Below are positions 1 through 8,049 of a stretch of DNA of 64,000 nucleotides, one piece after another (the stretch's first letter is position 1; every line of letters begins with the position of its first letter). The position numbers were made by a program, and so were the translations under genes. The stretch is from Ruania rhizosphaerae. GTDB taxonomy: Bacteria > Actinomycetota > Actinomycetes > Actinomycetales > Beutenbergiaceae. The DNA is taken from NCBI RefSeq assembly GCF_009805705.1, contig NZ_VSMB01000002.1, forward strand, positions 310,001 through 374,000, written 5' to 3'. The notes under the pieces were generated by a model. It ran no database searches. It had not been told where the DNA came from and worked only from the letters and a program-made list of their open reading frames with translations.

Positions 1-98
1 TGGAGCGACCGGGCCCATCAGCTCGGCCACCCGGCCCGCCCGGGGCGTGGCTCGTGGCGCTGGAGCGCCCTGCCTCGCTGACCCGCCGCCGACCCACA

Positions 99-233
99 CC
101 GGTAGGCGCCACCCGTCGTCGCACTCACGCCGCTACACCGACAACAACTGGCACCCACCGACACCCGCCACCCCGGTAGGCGCCATCAATCGTCGCGACA
201 ACTCCGCGATACCGACGACGCCTGGCACCTACC
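99..233. repeat. two imperfect ~74-bp tandem units, each an inverted pair
   Basis: CCGGTAGGCGCCA occurs at 99-111 and again at 173-185. Each copy is followed about 40-50 bases later by the near-reverse complement TGGCACC(C/T)ACC, at 149-159 and 223-233, and the sequence between them is also similar, so each unit can form a long-armed hairpin. The units lie just past the 3' end of the leftward sugar isomerase gene. I see no credible coding frame in bases 1-251. A terminator or structural repeat is possible. Confidence 0.5.
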
Positions 234-251
234 CAGCAGGCATCTACCGGC

Positions 252-1124
252 TCAGAACATCTCGGCGAACCCGAGTTCGACGAGCCGCTCGCGGGACATG
301 GTCAGCGAGTCGAACGGGTCCCGGCCGTAGGTGGCGTCCTGCTCGATGAGCAGATGCGCCGCACCGGCATCGATTCCTGCCCGCACGATCGCTGCCCAGT
401 CGAGTGTCCCCTGCCCGACCTCGGCGAACTGCACGGGCTGTGTGAGGTGCTGTTGCACAGCCGAACGGTCACCGTCTGCGAGCGCCTCGAACGCCTCGGC
501 CGGGGGAAGGCTCACCCGGAAGTCCTTCAGGTGCACCAGGTCGACCGACCCCGCGAGCCGCTCGAGCGTGCGAACGGGGTCGTGCCCGCCGCGCTGCACC
601 CAATAGACGTCGACCTCGAGCCACAGGTTCGGTGCCTCGGTGCGGATGGTCTCCAGCACCTCCCGGTGACCGAGCCGAGCGAACTCGATGTGGTGGTTGT
701 GGTAGGACAGCCGGATGCCGTCATCGGCGAGCCGGCGGGCCATCTCGTCGGCGTCGCGGCAGAAGCTGAGGAGTGCCTGCTCATCACGCAACGCAGGAAA
801 CGGCATCATCCCGATCCGGATCCGTTCGCATCCGAGGCGCCGGGCTGAGGCCACGAGGTGGTCGTAGTCGCTCAGCAGGGACGGGTTGGCACCGCCGCCG
901 GCCTCCATGGTGCCCGACAGCGCCGCATAGCTCAGGCCGAGCTCGTCCCGACCGCGGGCGAAACTGTCCAGGTTCTCGCTGGTGAGCGGCACCTGGGAGA
1001 CCTCGATGTTCGGCAGCCCGATCTCGCTGAGCCGTTGCAACACCGCAGGCAAGCCGAGCTCGTCCACCTCCTGCCGCACGGTCATGAGCTGAACGCCGAT
1101 CCTGGCTGGAGTGTGAGCAGTCAT
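252..1124 (-). CDS. sugar phosphate isomerase/epimerase family protein
   Basis: This 290-residue protein has the pattern of the AP-endonuclease-2/xylose isomerase-like TIM barrel: an opening strand IGVQLMTVRQE, a metal-site block SYHNHHIEF in the middle, LWLEVDVYWV, LVHLKDF, EVGQGTLDW and a closing IEQD. In this family such residues (His, Glu, Asp, Glu) bind a divalent metal and isomerise, epimerise or dehydrate sugars, keto-inositols and related compounds. The length is complete for the family and there is no signal peptide, so it is cytosolic. The start is the ATG at 1124. It stands alone; the nearest sugar genes are the DUF4127/ABC locus 2-14 kb away, to which it may contribute. The substrate cannot be told from sequence. 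Confidence 0.85.
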   Translation of the reverse strand: MTAHTPARIGVQLMTVRQEVDELGLPAVLQRLSEIGLPNIEVSQVPLTSENLDSFARGRDELGLSYAALSGTMEAGGGANPSLLSDYDHLVASARRLGCERIRIGMMPFPALRDEQALLSFCRDADEMARRLADDGIRLSYHNHHIEFARLGHREVLETIRTEAPNLWLEVDVYWVQRGGHDPVRTLERLAGSVDLVHLKDFRVSLPPAEAFEALADGDRSAVQQHLTQPVQFAEVGQGTLDWAAIVRAGIDAGAAHLLIEQDATYGRDPFDSLTMSRERLVELGFAEMF

Positions 1125-1232
1125 ACGCCCATCTCTACCGGTGGCGAGGTACTGGGGGAAGTGGTTGCCCTCTGTTGCCGACGGCCGAGCACCACCGCCC
1201 CCGCTTCACCACCGGCCCAGCCACCGCACTGA

Positions 1233-1286
1233 CCGCACTGACCGGATCGACACAGGCGTGTGAGCTCCCGCACCATGCTGCCGCAG
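1233..1286 (-). promoter_or_regulatory. dispersed upstream element, copy 1
   Basis: This block closely resembles 46595-46649 and shares its core with 36219-36267. It contains GACCGGATCGACACAGG, then CCCGCACCATGCTGCCGCAG. It lies about 110 bases upstream of the sugar isomerase start at 1124. The other two copies lie a similar distance upstream of leftward genes and in the same orientation. The function is unknown; a promoter or regulator site is inferred. Confidence 0.45.
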
Positions 1287-1325
1287 ACCGACGTATTCCG
1301 GTCGATCCGGCCAGCGTCCGACCGG

Positions 1326-1331
1326 TAGCGT
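1326..1331 (+). promoter_or_regulatory. -10 hexamer of a leaderless promoter
   Basis: TAGCGT begins exactly 12 bases before the ATG at 1338, which would place the transcription start at or next to the start codon. No Shine-Dalgarno sequence is present before this ATG. The same geometry recurs at several genes in the window. Confidence 0.5.
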
Positions 1332-1337
1332 GCCCGC

Positions 1338-3065
1338 ATGACCGGCACCCCCGCCCCCGAGTCCCACCCAGACACCGCGGCCCACCCAGGCACCGCGGCC
1401 CGCCCGCGCACCGCGACCGACGATGTCGCCGACGCCTACGTCCGCACGCTCGCCGACCTCAGTCCGATGTTCGCCACCGAGGCCGGCCTCCCCGGCCGCG
1501 AGGACGCTCTCGACGACCACTCCCCCGAAGGCCTCGCCGCATTCACCCAGGCTGCACGCGAGACGCTCACTGCCCTGGACGCAGCCACCCCCGCTGACGA
1601 GGTGGACCGGGTGACCCAGCACGCGATGCGGGAGCGGCTGGGACTGGAGATCGAGCTGGCCGAAGCGGGTGAGGACTTCGCGGACCTGAACGTGATCGCC
1701 TCCCCGGTGCAGACGATCCGCGAGGTCTTCGACCTCATGCCCACCGACTCCGCCGAGGCGTGGGCAACGATCGCCGCCCGGATGCAGGCGGTGCCAGGCG
1801 CGATCGACGGCTATGTGGAGTCCCTTCGCCACGGCGCTTCCCAGGGCCGGGTGGCTGCGATCCGCCAGGTGGAAGCGTGTATCACCGAGGCCGACGGGCT
1901 CGCCGGGGCGGAGGGGTTCTGGCAACAGCTGGCCGACGGCGCACGCATCGATGGCCAAGCACCTCCCGATGAGGTCGTGGCCGCCCTGGCGCAAGGAGCC
2001 GCGGCAGCTCGCGCAGGCTACGCCGCCTTGGCGGATGCCCTCCGGGAGCTGGCTCCGCTTGCCCCGGTGAGGGACGCCGTCGGGAGGGAGCGGTACGAGC
2101 GGTTCTCCCGGACGTTCGTGGGCGCCGAGGTGGACCTCGACGAGACCTATGAATGGGGCCTGGCTGAGCTGGAGTCGATCGTCGCCGAGCAGCAGGTGCT
2201 CGCGGAGAAGATCAGCGGGCCGGGAGCGAGTATCGAGCAGGCCATGGCCGAGCTGGACGCTGATCCGGATCGCACCCTGCACGGCACCGAGGCGCTGCGG
2301 GAGTGGATGCAGACCACCGCCGACGAGGCAGTGGCCGCCCTGGCCGGAACCCAGTTCGACATCCCGGACCCGGTGCGCACCATCGAATGCTGCATCGCAC
2401 CCACCGAGAGCGGCGGCATCTACTACACGCCACCGAGCAGCGACTTCTCCCGCCCGGGGCGGATGTGGTGGGCGGTGCCGTCGGGAGTAACGGAGTTCGC
2501 CACCTGGCGGGAGAAGACGACCGTTTATCACGAGGGGGTACCCGGCCATCACCTGCAGGTCGGGCAGACCATCTATCGCGCGGAGACCCTCAACGACTGG
2601 CGGCGGATGGCCTGCTGGGTGAGCGGCCACGGCGAGGGATGGGCGCTCTACGCGGAACGGCTCATGCAGGACCTCGGCTTCCTGGACGACCCGGCCGATG
2701 CGATCGGGATGCTGGACGGGCAGCGGCTGCGCGCCGCCCGCGTGGTCATCGATATCGGCGTGCACCTGGGAAAGCCGTGCCCGCCGCAGTGGGGCGGCGG
2801 GACCTGGGATGCCGAGAAGGCCTGGCCGTTCCTGGACGCCAACGTGAACATGCCCGAGGGGTTCAAGCGGTTCGAGCTGAACCGCTACCTCGGTTGGCCC
2901 GGGCAGGCGCCGTCGTACAAGGTGGGCCAGCGGCTGTGGGAGCAGCTGCGCGAGGAGACCCGCACCCAGGAGGGAGCCGAATTCGACCTGGCACGCTTCC
3001 ACCGGCGCGCCCTGGATGTGGGGTCGGTGGGACTGGACACCTTGCGGATGGCGCTGCTCGGCTGA
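1338..3065 (+). CDS. DUF885 family protein (putative metallopeptidase)
   Basis: The 575-residue protein carries the DUF885 signature: TVYHEGVPGHHLQVGQ near residue 396, a HExxxGH-like zinc motif, followed by SGHGEGWALYAERL, which supplies further conserved Glu residues, and ELNRYLGWPGQAPSYKVGQ near the C-terminus. Members are full-length at about 550-600 residues and are thought to be peptidases with a gluzincin-like helical fold, but few have been characterised. There is no obvious signal peptide. The start is the ATG at 1338, with a -10 TAGCGT 12 bases upstream and no ribosome binding site. It is monocistronic and convergent with the next gene; only 86 bases separate the stops, and I saw no strong terminator there. 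Confidence 0.85.
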   Translation: MTGTPAPESHPDTAAHPGTAARPRTATDDVADAYVRTLADLSPMFATEAGLPGREDALDDHSPEGLAAFTQAARETLTALDAATPADEVDRVTQHAMRERLGLEIELAEAGEDFADLNVIASPVQTIREVFDLMPTDSAEAWATIAARMQAVPGAIDGYVESLRHGASQGRVAAIRQVEACITEADGLAGAEGFWQQLADGARIDGQAPPDEVVAALAQGAAAARAGYAALADALRELAPLAPVRDAVGRERYERFSRTFVGAEVDLDETYEWGLAELESIVAEQQVLAEKISGPGASIEQAMAELDADPDRTLHGTEALREWMQTTADEAVAALAGTQFDIPDPVRTIECCIAPTESGGIYYTPPSSDFSRPGRMWWAVPSGVTEFATWREKTTVYHEGVPGHHLQVGQTIYRAETLNDWRRMACWVSGHGEGWALYAERLMQDLGFLDDPADAIGMLDGQRLRAARVVIDIGVHLGKPCPPQWGGGTWDAEKAWPFLDANVNMPEGFKRFELNRYLGWPGQAPSYKVGQRLWEQLREETRTQEGAEFDLARFHRRALDVGSVGLDTLRMALLG

Positions 3066-3151
3066 GTTGCGGCCGGGGCACCGCGCCTGGTGCCCCGGCC
3101 CTCGTAGCGCGACCACGGTCGTCGCCGCTCACGACCTCCCGAGCACTCCCA

Positions 3152-4909
3152 TCACGGGCGTGCCCCGGGTCTCCGACCTGCCGCCTCTCGCCAGTCCGGG
3201 GGTACCTGCGGGTGCGCCCCGGCGGTCACCGGGCCCGGCCCGTCGTGGGCGTATCCCACGGTGGCGAGCAGTCCCAGACCGTTGTGGGCGATGGGGAGGG
3301 TGCCTTCGGTGAGGATGCACATGTGCTCGGTCGTGTCACCGTCACCGTCGACGTCGTCCCCGTCGCGTCCAGGCAGGGCCATCGGCATCAACGATCGGTC
3401 CTGGATCGCGACGAGCGCATAGTCCTCGGCCGCGACCAGTCGTTCGTAGCCGTGGGCGAACTTGTCCGGGACGAGGTCGGCGCGCACGTCGGCGAGGATG
3501 CCGAATCCGACGATGTCGTAGTACTTGGCCTCCGCCGTCGTGAGATCGGTACCGGAGGAGCGCACGTAGCCGCCGAACGAGAGATGCGGGTCGTAGTCCC
3601 ACGGGTCGCCGGTGCCGGTGGTGCCCTGGTTGTCGGGCGGGTAGTACGGGTCCACAGCGCCGGCGTGGGTGTCGTCCACGCAGTTCAGCGGGTCGGTGCT
3701 GGACGCCGTGTGCGTTCCGGGGATGCTCGTGTAGCGCTCGTAGTGATCCCCGACGGCGGCCGTCGCCGATGCCTGCCCGTTGACTTCCCGCTCGTACCGG
3801 TACAGGGAGGCCATGGCGTACTCAATCATGTCCGTACCGAGAGATCCTCCGGATGGGAGGCCATCGACGTAGTCGCACGCGCCCTTCCGGTGCCAGCGGT
3901 TGTCCTTACAGTTGGCGCTGTTCGCGGACATCGCCACGATCCGGTTCTGCGCGGTGGCGGGTGAGTCGAAGTCTGCCGTGTACCAGTCGGTGCCGAGGTC
4001 CAGACCTTCCTCCAGGAACGCCCGACCGTCCGCAGCGGCAGCTGCGTAACGGCCATCGGTGCTGCCGAGGGCGTGCTCGAGCTCGGAGAGGAACTCCACG
4101 GCGGTCATGTTCCACAGCGACATGGTGGCGAACAGGTTGTTCCAGCTGGAGACCTGGTCGAAGAAGCCGCCCGGAGGTGCGGTGGGCTGCCCGGTGTTGT
4201 CCAGGAACGGCTCCGCACCGTAGGACTCGTAGTAGTCCCGGGGATCCTGCATCCGCAGCAGGAACTCACCGATGTCGACGGCGGCACTGGCGTAGGCGGG
4301 TTCCGCGGTCAGTTCGTAGGCCGCGAGCAGGGCACGGCCGCAGGACGCGTTGCCGAAGGTGGTGTAGTACAGCTGGCTGCCGCCGAGCGAGCTGGCCACG
4401 GCACCGTCGAACAGGTCGTCTCGGTCCGGGTTCGGATCGGCTTGGTAGGCCAGCACGGCGTCGGCGAACTCGGCGATCGCGTTGCGCTCGTCCAGGTACA
4501 GCGAGCTCCTGCCCTGCCACGCGGCGCGTGCCGGGAAGTACCGGGAGAGGAACTCCAGCGACGAGCAAGCCGCCGTGCTCTGCTGCACGTCCACCTCCAG
4601 GCACGGGTCGGTCTCGGTGCAGGAGCCGATGGATGAGCCGTACACGTACCTCAGCTTGCGCATCAGACCGTTGCGGTGTTCACCGTCGTCCCTGCGCAGG
4701 ATCCAGCTGGCGTAGGTATCCAGCGCCGGTCCGCTCGCAGAAGTGGTCGTGAGCCAGGCGGTTGCGGACATCGTGGTGGCGAACCCGGGCTCGGGCACCG
4801 ATGCCGCGGTGGCAGTCCCAGGCCCGCCCGCGGGCAGGCCGCCCGCGACACCCAGCAGTGCCGCGAGCAACCCGGTAGCTACCAGTCCGTGCCAGCGCCG
4901 GCGGCTCAT
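3152..4909 (-). CDS. secreted protein of unknown function, co-operonic with DUF4127
   Basis: I do not recognise a named family. The first ~35 residues form a Sec signal peptide (RRR, then a long Leu/Ala/Gly-rich core, ending TATAASVPE). The mature part is rich in Trp, Tyr, Asp and Asn, and helical stretches such as EFADAVLAYQAD, RALLAAYELT and DIGEFLLRMQDP give it the look of an alpha/alpha-toroid carbohydrate-active protein; that is inference. Near residue 545 is a calcium-loop-like stretch DGDDVDGDGDTTEH. About seven Cys suggest extracellular disulfides. Its ATG overlaps the stop of the upstream DUF4127 gene (ATGA), so the two are translationally coupled. It may act on, or bind, the same extracellular substrate. 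Confidence 0.6.
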   Translation of the reverse strand: MSRRRWHGLVATGLLAALLGVAGGLPAGGPGTATAASVPEPGFATTMSATAWLTTTSASGPALDTYASWILRRDDGEHRNGLMRKLRYVYGSSIGSCTETDPCLEVDVQQSTAACSSLEFLSRYFPARAAWQGRSSLYLDERNAIAEFADAVLAYQADPNPDRDDLFDGAVASSLGGSQLYYTTFGNASCGRALLAAYELTAEPAYASAAVDIGEFLLRMQDPRDYYESYGAEPFLDNTGQPTAPPGGFFDQVSSWNNLFATMSLWNMTAVEFLSELEHALGSTDGRYAAAAADGRAFLEEGLDLGTDWYTADFDSPATAQNRIVAMSANSANCKDNRWHRKGACDYVDGLPSGGSLGTDMIEYAMASLYRYEREVNGQASATAAVGDHYERYTSIPGTHTASSTDPLNCVDDTHAGAVDPYYPPDNQGTTGTGDPWDYDPHLSFGGYVRSSGTDLTTAEAKYYDIVGFGILADVRADLVPDKFAHGYERLVAAEDYALVAIQDRSLMPMALPGRDGDDVDGDGDTTEHMCILTEGTLPIAHNGLGLLATVGYAHDGPGPVTAGAHPQVPPDWREAAGRRPGARP

Positions 4910-6657
4910 CGCCGGGCCTCCGTGACCAGCTCCGTTGTCAGCTCCGGCTCTGCCGCGAGCTCACCGGTACGCAGCCAGGGCAGGAAGATGTTCCACTCGG
5001 CCACCTCACGGGCGCTGAGAGTGAGGGACTGACCGTCGACTGTGCCCACCGGGCGTGGCACGTCGGCAAAGTGCTCGTCGAAGATCCCTTGCGCCTGCGG
5101 CGTGGTGTGCTCGCGTGCGTAGGCGTCGATCTCGTCGTAATAGGTCGCGATGATCTGCGGGTTGGGCTCCCCGAGCGCCGAGGCGTAGGCGGTGGTGTCG
5201 GCCCGCACGTAGTTCCGGTAGGCGTTCGTCTGCACCCATTCGGAGAGAGTGAGCTCGACCGTGTGCTCTGCCGCCTCACGCAGCAGCTCGGTACGCCAGG
5301 CGAGGATGGGGCTCGCCGACGACTGCGCACCACCCGGACCGACATCGCCCGCCTCGGCACGCTGCAGCAGCGCGTGGCGGCTCAGTGACTGGGAGATCGG
5401 GATGCCGATGTTCCATCCGGAGTAGGAGTCGAGACTTCCGCGCTGGATCTCCTCGTCCAGGAGGTTCATCAGGCGCCGGTCGGTGTGGCCCGCGATGGCG
5501 TCATCGCCGAGTGCGACCGTGTGCCCGTCGTCGAGGTAGTGGACGATCCGATCGGCGAACGGTTCGACGGAGTCCTGATTGCCTCCTGTGTTGGCCATCA
5601 GCACCACATCGGCGTCGTCGACATCCTCGGTGATCCGGCCACCGATGGTGTGCACGTATCCGTGAATGAGGTCCTGGTAGCGAATGTTCTGGTACGGAGC
5701 GGTCCACTCGGCGCCATGGACGCGGGAGTACTCCACATAGACGGCGGGCTCTGTCCCGGCCTCCTCGACGGCGATCTTCGCCAGCAGCAGAGAGGCGACG
5801 ACGTCGGCCCCGGGGTAGAGCACCACCCGGTCCTGAACACCTAGCTCGGCGATGCGCGCCGCGAGGGCCTCGGCCTCGGGGCGGTGTAGTCCGGTGCCGG
5901 AGGCGTCGTCCTGGCCGATGATCAGATAGTCGAAGATGCCCTCGGCCGCCCACTCGATCATCCGCAGGTTGATCCGGTGGTTGCGCGCCCGGGTCTCCAG
6001 GTAGGCGGTGCGGACCTCCTCAGGGATCTGTGCCTCCAGCTCCTCCAGCCGGGGTCGCTTCTCCTCCTGGCCGAGGTTCTCCACCTCGTCGAGCACTGTC
6101 GCCCAGAGCCGTATCTCGGTGCGCCACGGCCCCTCCGGGGTGAGCCGCATGATCGTGTCGAAGGCGTAGAGTCGCTCGCCCGGGTTCTCCTCGCGGACCT
6201 GGCGTACCGCCTCCAGGTTCGCCATCGCCTGGTCTTCGCTGACGGCGCTGTCACGGGAGTGCAGCAGGCCCCCGTAGGCGAGCATCGGCAGTGCGATGAT
6301 CGCGTCGTCGGCCTGGTCGGCCGCGCGAGTCAGCCACTCGCCGGCTTGTGCTCCGTCACCCGGAGTGAAGTGGCGTCCAAGCACATCCGACTCGGGCGTG
6401 AGGACCTCGTAACCAGCGCCACCACCCAGTTTCAACGGGGCATACCAGGTGTAGGGCCGGTCGTCGAGAGGAAGCAGCGCAACCTCACCGAGACTGTTGT
6501 TGCCAGGCGGGAGCCCGTCTCCCTCCCAGACCGTTCGCGAGTCCGGAACGGGTGTTGCCGCCGCGGGCACGGCGACAGCCGCAAGAGCGGCGGCGAGCGC
6601 CATGGCGATAGCGCGGCCGGCGAGCATCGGGACGGGGCGTTTCGATCGAACGAACAT
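4906..6657 (-). CDS. secreted DUF4127 family protein
   Basis: This is the first of two DUF4127 proteins here (583 residues). The chosen ATG at 6657 is preceded by GAGGAG five to six bases away and opens a signal peptide (positive N-terminus, then MLAGRAIAMALAAALAAVAV, cut near AAATP). Family motifs in order: LLPLDDRPYTW, LPMLAYGGLL, EVENLG, NHRINLRMIEW, IIGQDDASGTG, YPGADVVASLLL, VYVEYSR, APYQNIRYQDL, LMANTGG, ALGDDAIAG and GWNIGIPISQS. No biochemical role is established for the family as far as I know; the conserved Asp-rich motifs and sugar-import context suggest a carbohydrate-related hydrolase or lyase. It is the first gene of a leftward operon divergent from a LacI gene, with a shared inverted operator sequence between them. 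Confidence 0.8.
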   Translation of the reverse strand: MFVRSKRPVPMLAGRAIAMALAAALAAVAVPAAATPVPDSRTVWEGDGLPPGNNSLGEVALLPLDDRPYTWYAPLKLGGGAGYEVLTPESDVLGRHFTPGDGAQAGEWLTRAADQADDAIIALPMLAYGGLLHSRDSAVSEDQAMANLEAVRQVREENPGERLYAFDTIMRLTPEGPWRTEIRLWATVLDEVENLGQEEKRPRLEELEAQIPEEVRTAYLETRARNHRINLRMIEWAAEGIFDYLIIGQDDASGTGLHRPEAEALAARIAELGVQDRVVLYPGADVVASLLLAKIAVEEAGTEPAVYVEYSRVHGAEWTAPYQNIRYQDLIHGYVHTIGGRITEDVDDADVVLMANTGGNQDSVEPFADRIVHYLDDGHTVALGDDAIAGHTDRRLMNLLDEEIQRGSLDSYSGWNIGIPISQSLSRHALLQRAEAGDVGPGGAQSSASPILAWRTELLREAAEHTVELTLSEWVQTNAYRNYVRADTTAYASALGEPNPQIIATYYDEIDAYAREHTTPQAQGIFDEHFADVPRPVGTVDGQSLTLSAREVAEWNIFLPWLRTGELAAEPELTTELVTEARR

Positions 6658-6765
6658 GTGCGCTCCTCGCATAGGACGGCAGTGTCTGTACGGGCAACGC
6701 CGCAGGGAGCAATCCTGGTGGTGAAACACCGCCTGCGACGACCATTCGCATGGAACAGCGTCATC

Positions 6766-6780
6766 CGTAAAACTGCAAGA
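6766..6780 (-). promoter_or_regulatory. candidate LacI-family operator, left site
   Basis: The reverse complement reads TCTTGCAGTTTTACG, identical over 15 bases to 6909-6923 on the other strand. TTGCAG within it could also be the -35 of the leftward DUF4127 promoter, with TTCCAT 17 bases on as a weak -10. It lies 109-123 bases upstream of the DUF4127 start. Confidence 0.55.
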
Positions 6781-6908
6781 GGTTGCTCTCGCCCCCTCGA
6801 GCGGACCGGCCCGGCGATACCTCACCGTCAGCGACGGTTATCGGCACACTTTGCGCCAGAAGTGACCGGTGACACATCGCAGACTCACTAAAGATCTCCG
6901 CAGATACG

Positions 6909-6923
6909 TCTTGCAGTTTTACG
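6909..6923 (+). promoter_or_regulatory. candidate LacI-family operator, right site
   Basis: TCTTGCAGTTTTACG here is the inverted partner of 6766-6780, 143 bases apart. It continues into GTTTTACGCAAAAC (6916-6929), which has a CG centre and matching GTTTT/AAAAC arms, as is usual for LacI-family operators. TTGCAG, 17 bases, TTCAGT then forms a promoter ending just before the LacI ATG, so the site would support autorepression. Confidence 0.55.
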
Positions 6924-6947
6924 CAAAACGGTATTCAGTGGGCGACC

Positions 6948-8015
6948 ATGACGACCACAAGCCACGAGAACGGCCGCCGCTCAGGCACGTCTCGTCGGCC
7001 CACGCAGGCCGACGTGGCGCGCCTAGCCGGCGTCAGCCAGACGACGGTCTCCCTGGTGCTCAGCGGATCCGGTGCAGCCCAGCACCGCGTCGGCGAGACG
7101 GTCCGCGAGCGAGTACTCCGAGCGATCGAACTCACCGGATACGTCGCGAACCCAGTGGCACAGTCACTCGCGGGCGGACGTACCTCGATCATCGGCGTCT
7201 ACACCTACGAGCCGGTGTTCCCGCACGATGCGGGCAACTTCTACTACCCCTTCCTGGAGGGAATGGAGGACGAGGCACAGCGGCTCGGCGTGGACCTGCT
7301 GCTGTTCACCTCGATGGCTCCGTCGAACCGGGCTCTGATCGGCGGGGCCGGGATCCGCCGACTGCGAGTAGCCGACGGCTGCGTCCTGCTCGGTCGCCAC
7401 AGCTCACCAGACGACCTCGCCGAACTCGTCCGCCTGGACTTCCCGTTCGCCTTCGTCGGGCGCCGTGAGACGCCCGCCGGAGAGGTACCGTTCGCGGGAG
7501 CGGCCTACGAGGATGCCACGGCGAGCATCGTCGACCATCTGCTGGAGCTGGGACACCGTCGCATCGCGCTCGTGAACGGCTACACCGGTCACGAGTCAGT
7601 GGAGGACCGTGCCCGCGGGTACCGGCGCGCGATGTCAGCGGCCGGGCTCCAGCCGGTGACATTCGACCAAGGCGATCGCGACGCGGGCGACCTGCTCAAC
7701 GCCCTCACCTCGAGCGGCATGACCGCGGCTGCGGTCGCCTCCGACATCTCGGGTGCACTGCGGCGCACCGCGCTCGACCGCGGGCTCAGCGTCCCCGGCG
7801 ACCTCTCCCTCGTCCGGCTCGGTGATCCCGAGGTCGGCGAAGAAGCGGACGTTGACTGGACCGGGTTCCTCATCCCACGTATGCAGATGGGCGCCGAAGC
7901 GCTGCGCATCGTCGCCCAGCGGCTGGCCGGCGACGAGGACGCCGACGCACAGAGATTCATCTCGTGCACCGTCGTCGACGGCACCACCGCGGGGCCCCTC
8001 GCTCCCCTGGCTTGA
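6948..8015 (+). CDS. LacI family transcriptional regulator
   Basis: The N-terminus has a classic LacI helix-turn-helix, QADVARLAGVSQTTVSLVL, followed by a hinge ending in ANPVAQSLAGGRTSIIGVY and a periplasmic-binding-protein-like sensor domain (residues ~75-350), where GHRRIALVNGY marks the second subdomain. The 355-residue length is typical. The ligand is probably the sugar or breakdown product handled by the adjacent importer. It is the first gene of the rightward series, 34 bases before the FAD oxidoreductase, and divergent from the DUF4127 operon. The ATG at 6948 has no clear Shine-Dalgarno sequence. Paired 15-base sites in the divergent region are its likely operators. Confidence 0.9.
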   Translation: MTTTSHENGRRSGTSRRPTQADVARLAGVSQTTVSLVLSGSGAAQHRVGETVRERVLRAIELTGYVANPVAQSLAGGRTSIIGVYTYEPVFPHDAGNFYYPFLEGMEDEAQRLGVDLLLFTSMAPSNRALIGGAGIRRLRVADGCVLLGRHSSPDDLAELVRLDFPFAFVGRRETPAGEVPFAGAAYEDATASIVDHLLELGHRRIALVNGYTGHESVEDRARGYRRAMSAAGLQPVTFDQGDRDAGDLLNALTSSGMTAAAVASDISGALRRTALDRGLSVPGDLSLVRLGDPEVGEEADVDWTGFLIPRMQMGAEALRIVAQRLAGDEDADAQRFISCTVVDGTTAGPLAPLA

Positions 8016-8049
8016 CGGCCACACACCAGCACTACGAAAGGGCACACAC

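Noticed and set aside
47-349. 100-codon rightward frame at the window start
   Set aside because: Runs through the tandem hairpin units and into the antisense of the sugar isomerase; low-complexity Arg/Thr/Pro product.
1206-3116. Long open frame opposite the DUF885 gene
   Set aside because: Codon-mirror frame of a real high-GC gene; Gly/Arg/His-rich with no family features. The same applies to 12187-15420 (minus), 16286-18817 (minus), 28957-30423 (minus), 42084-44990 (plus) and 56960-59284 (minus).
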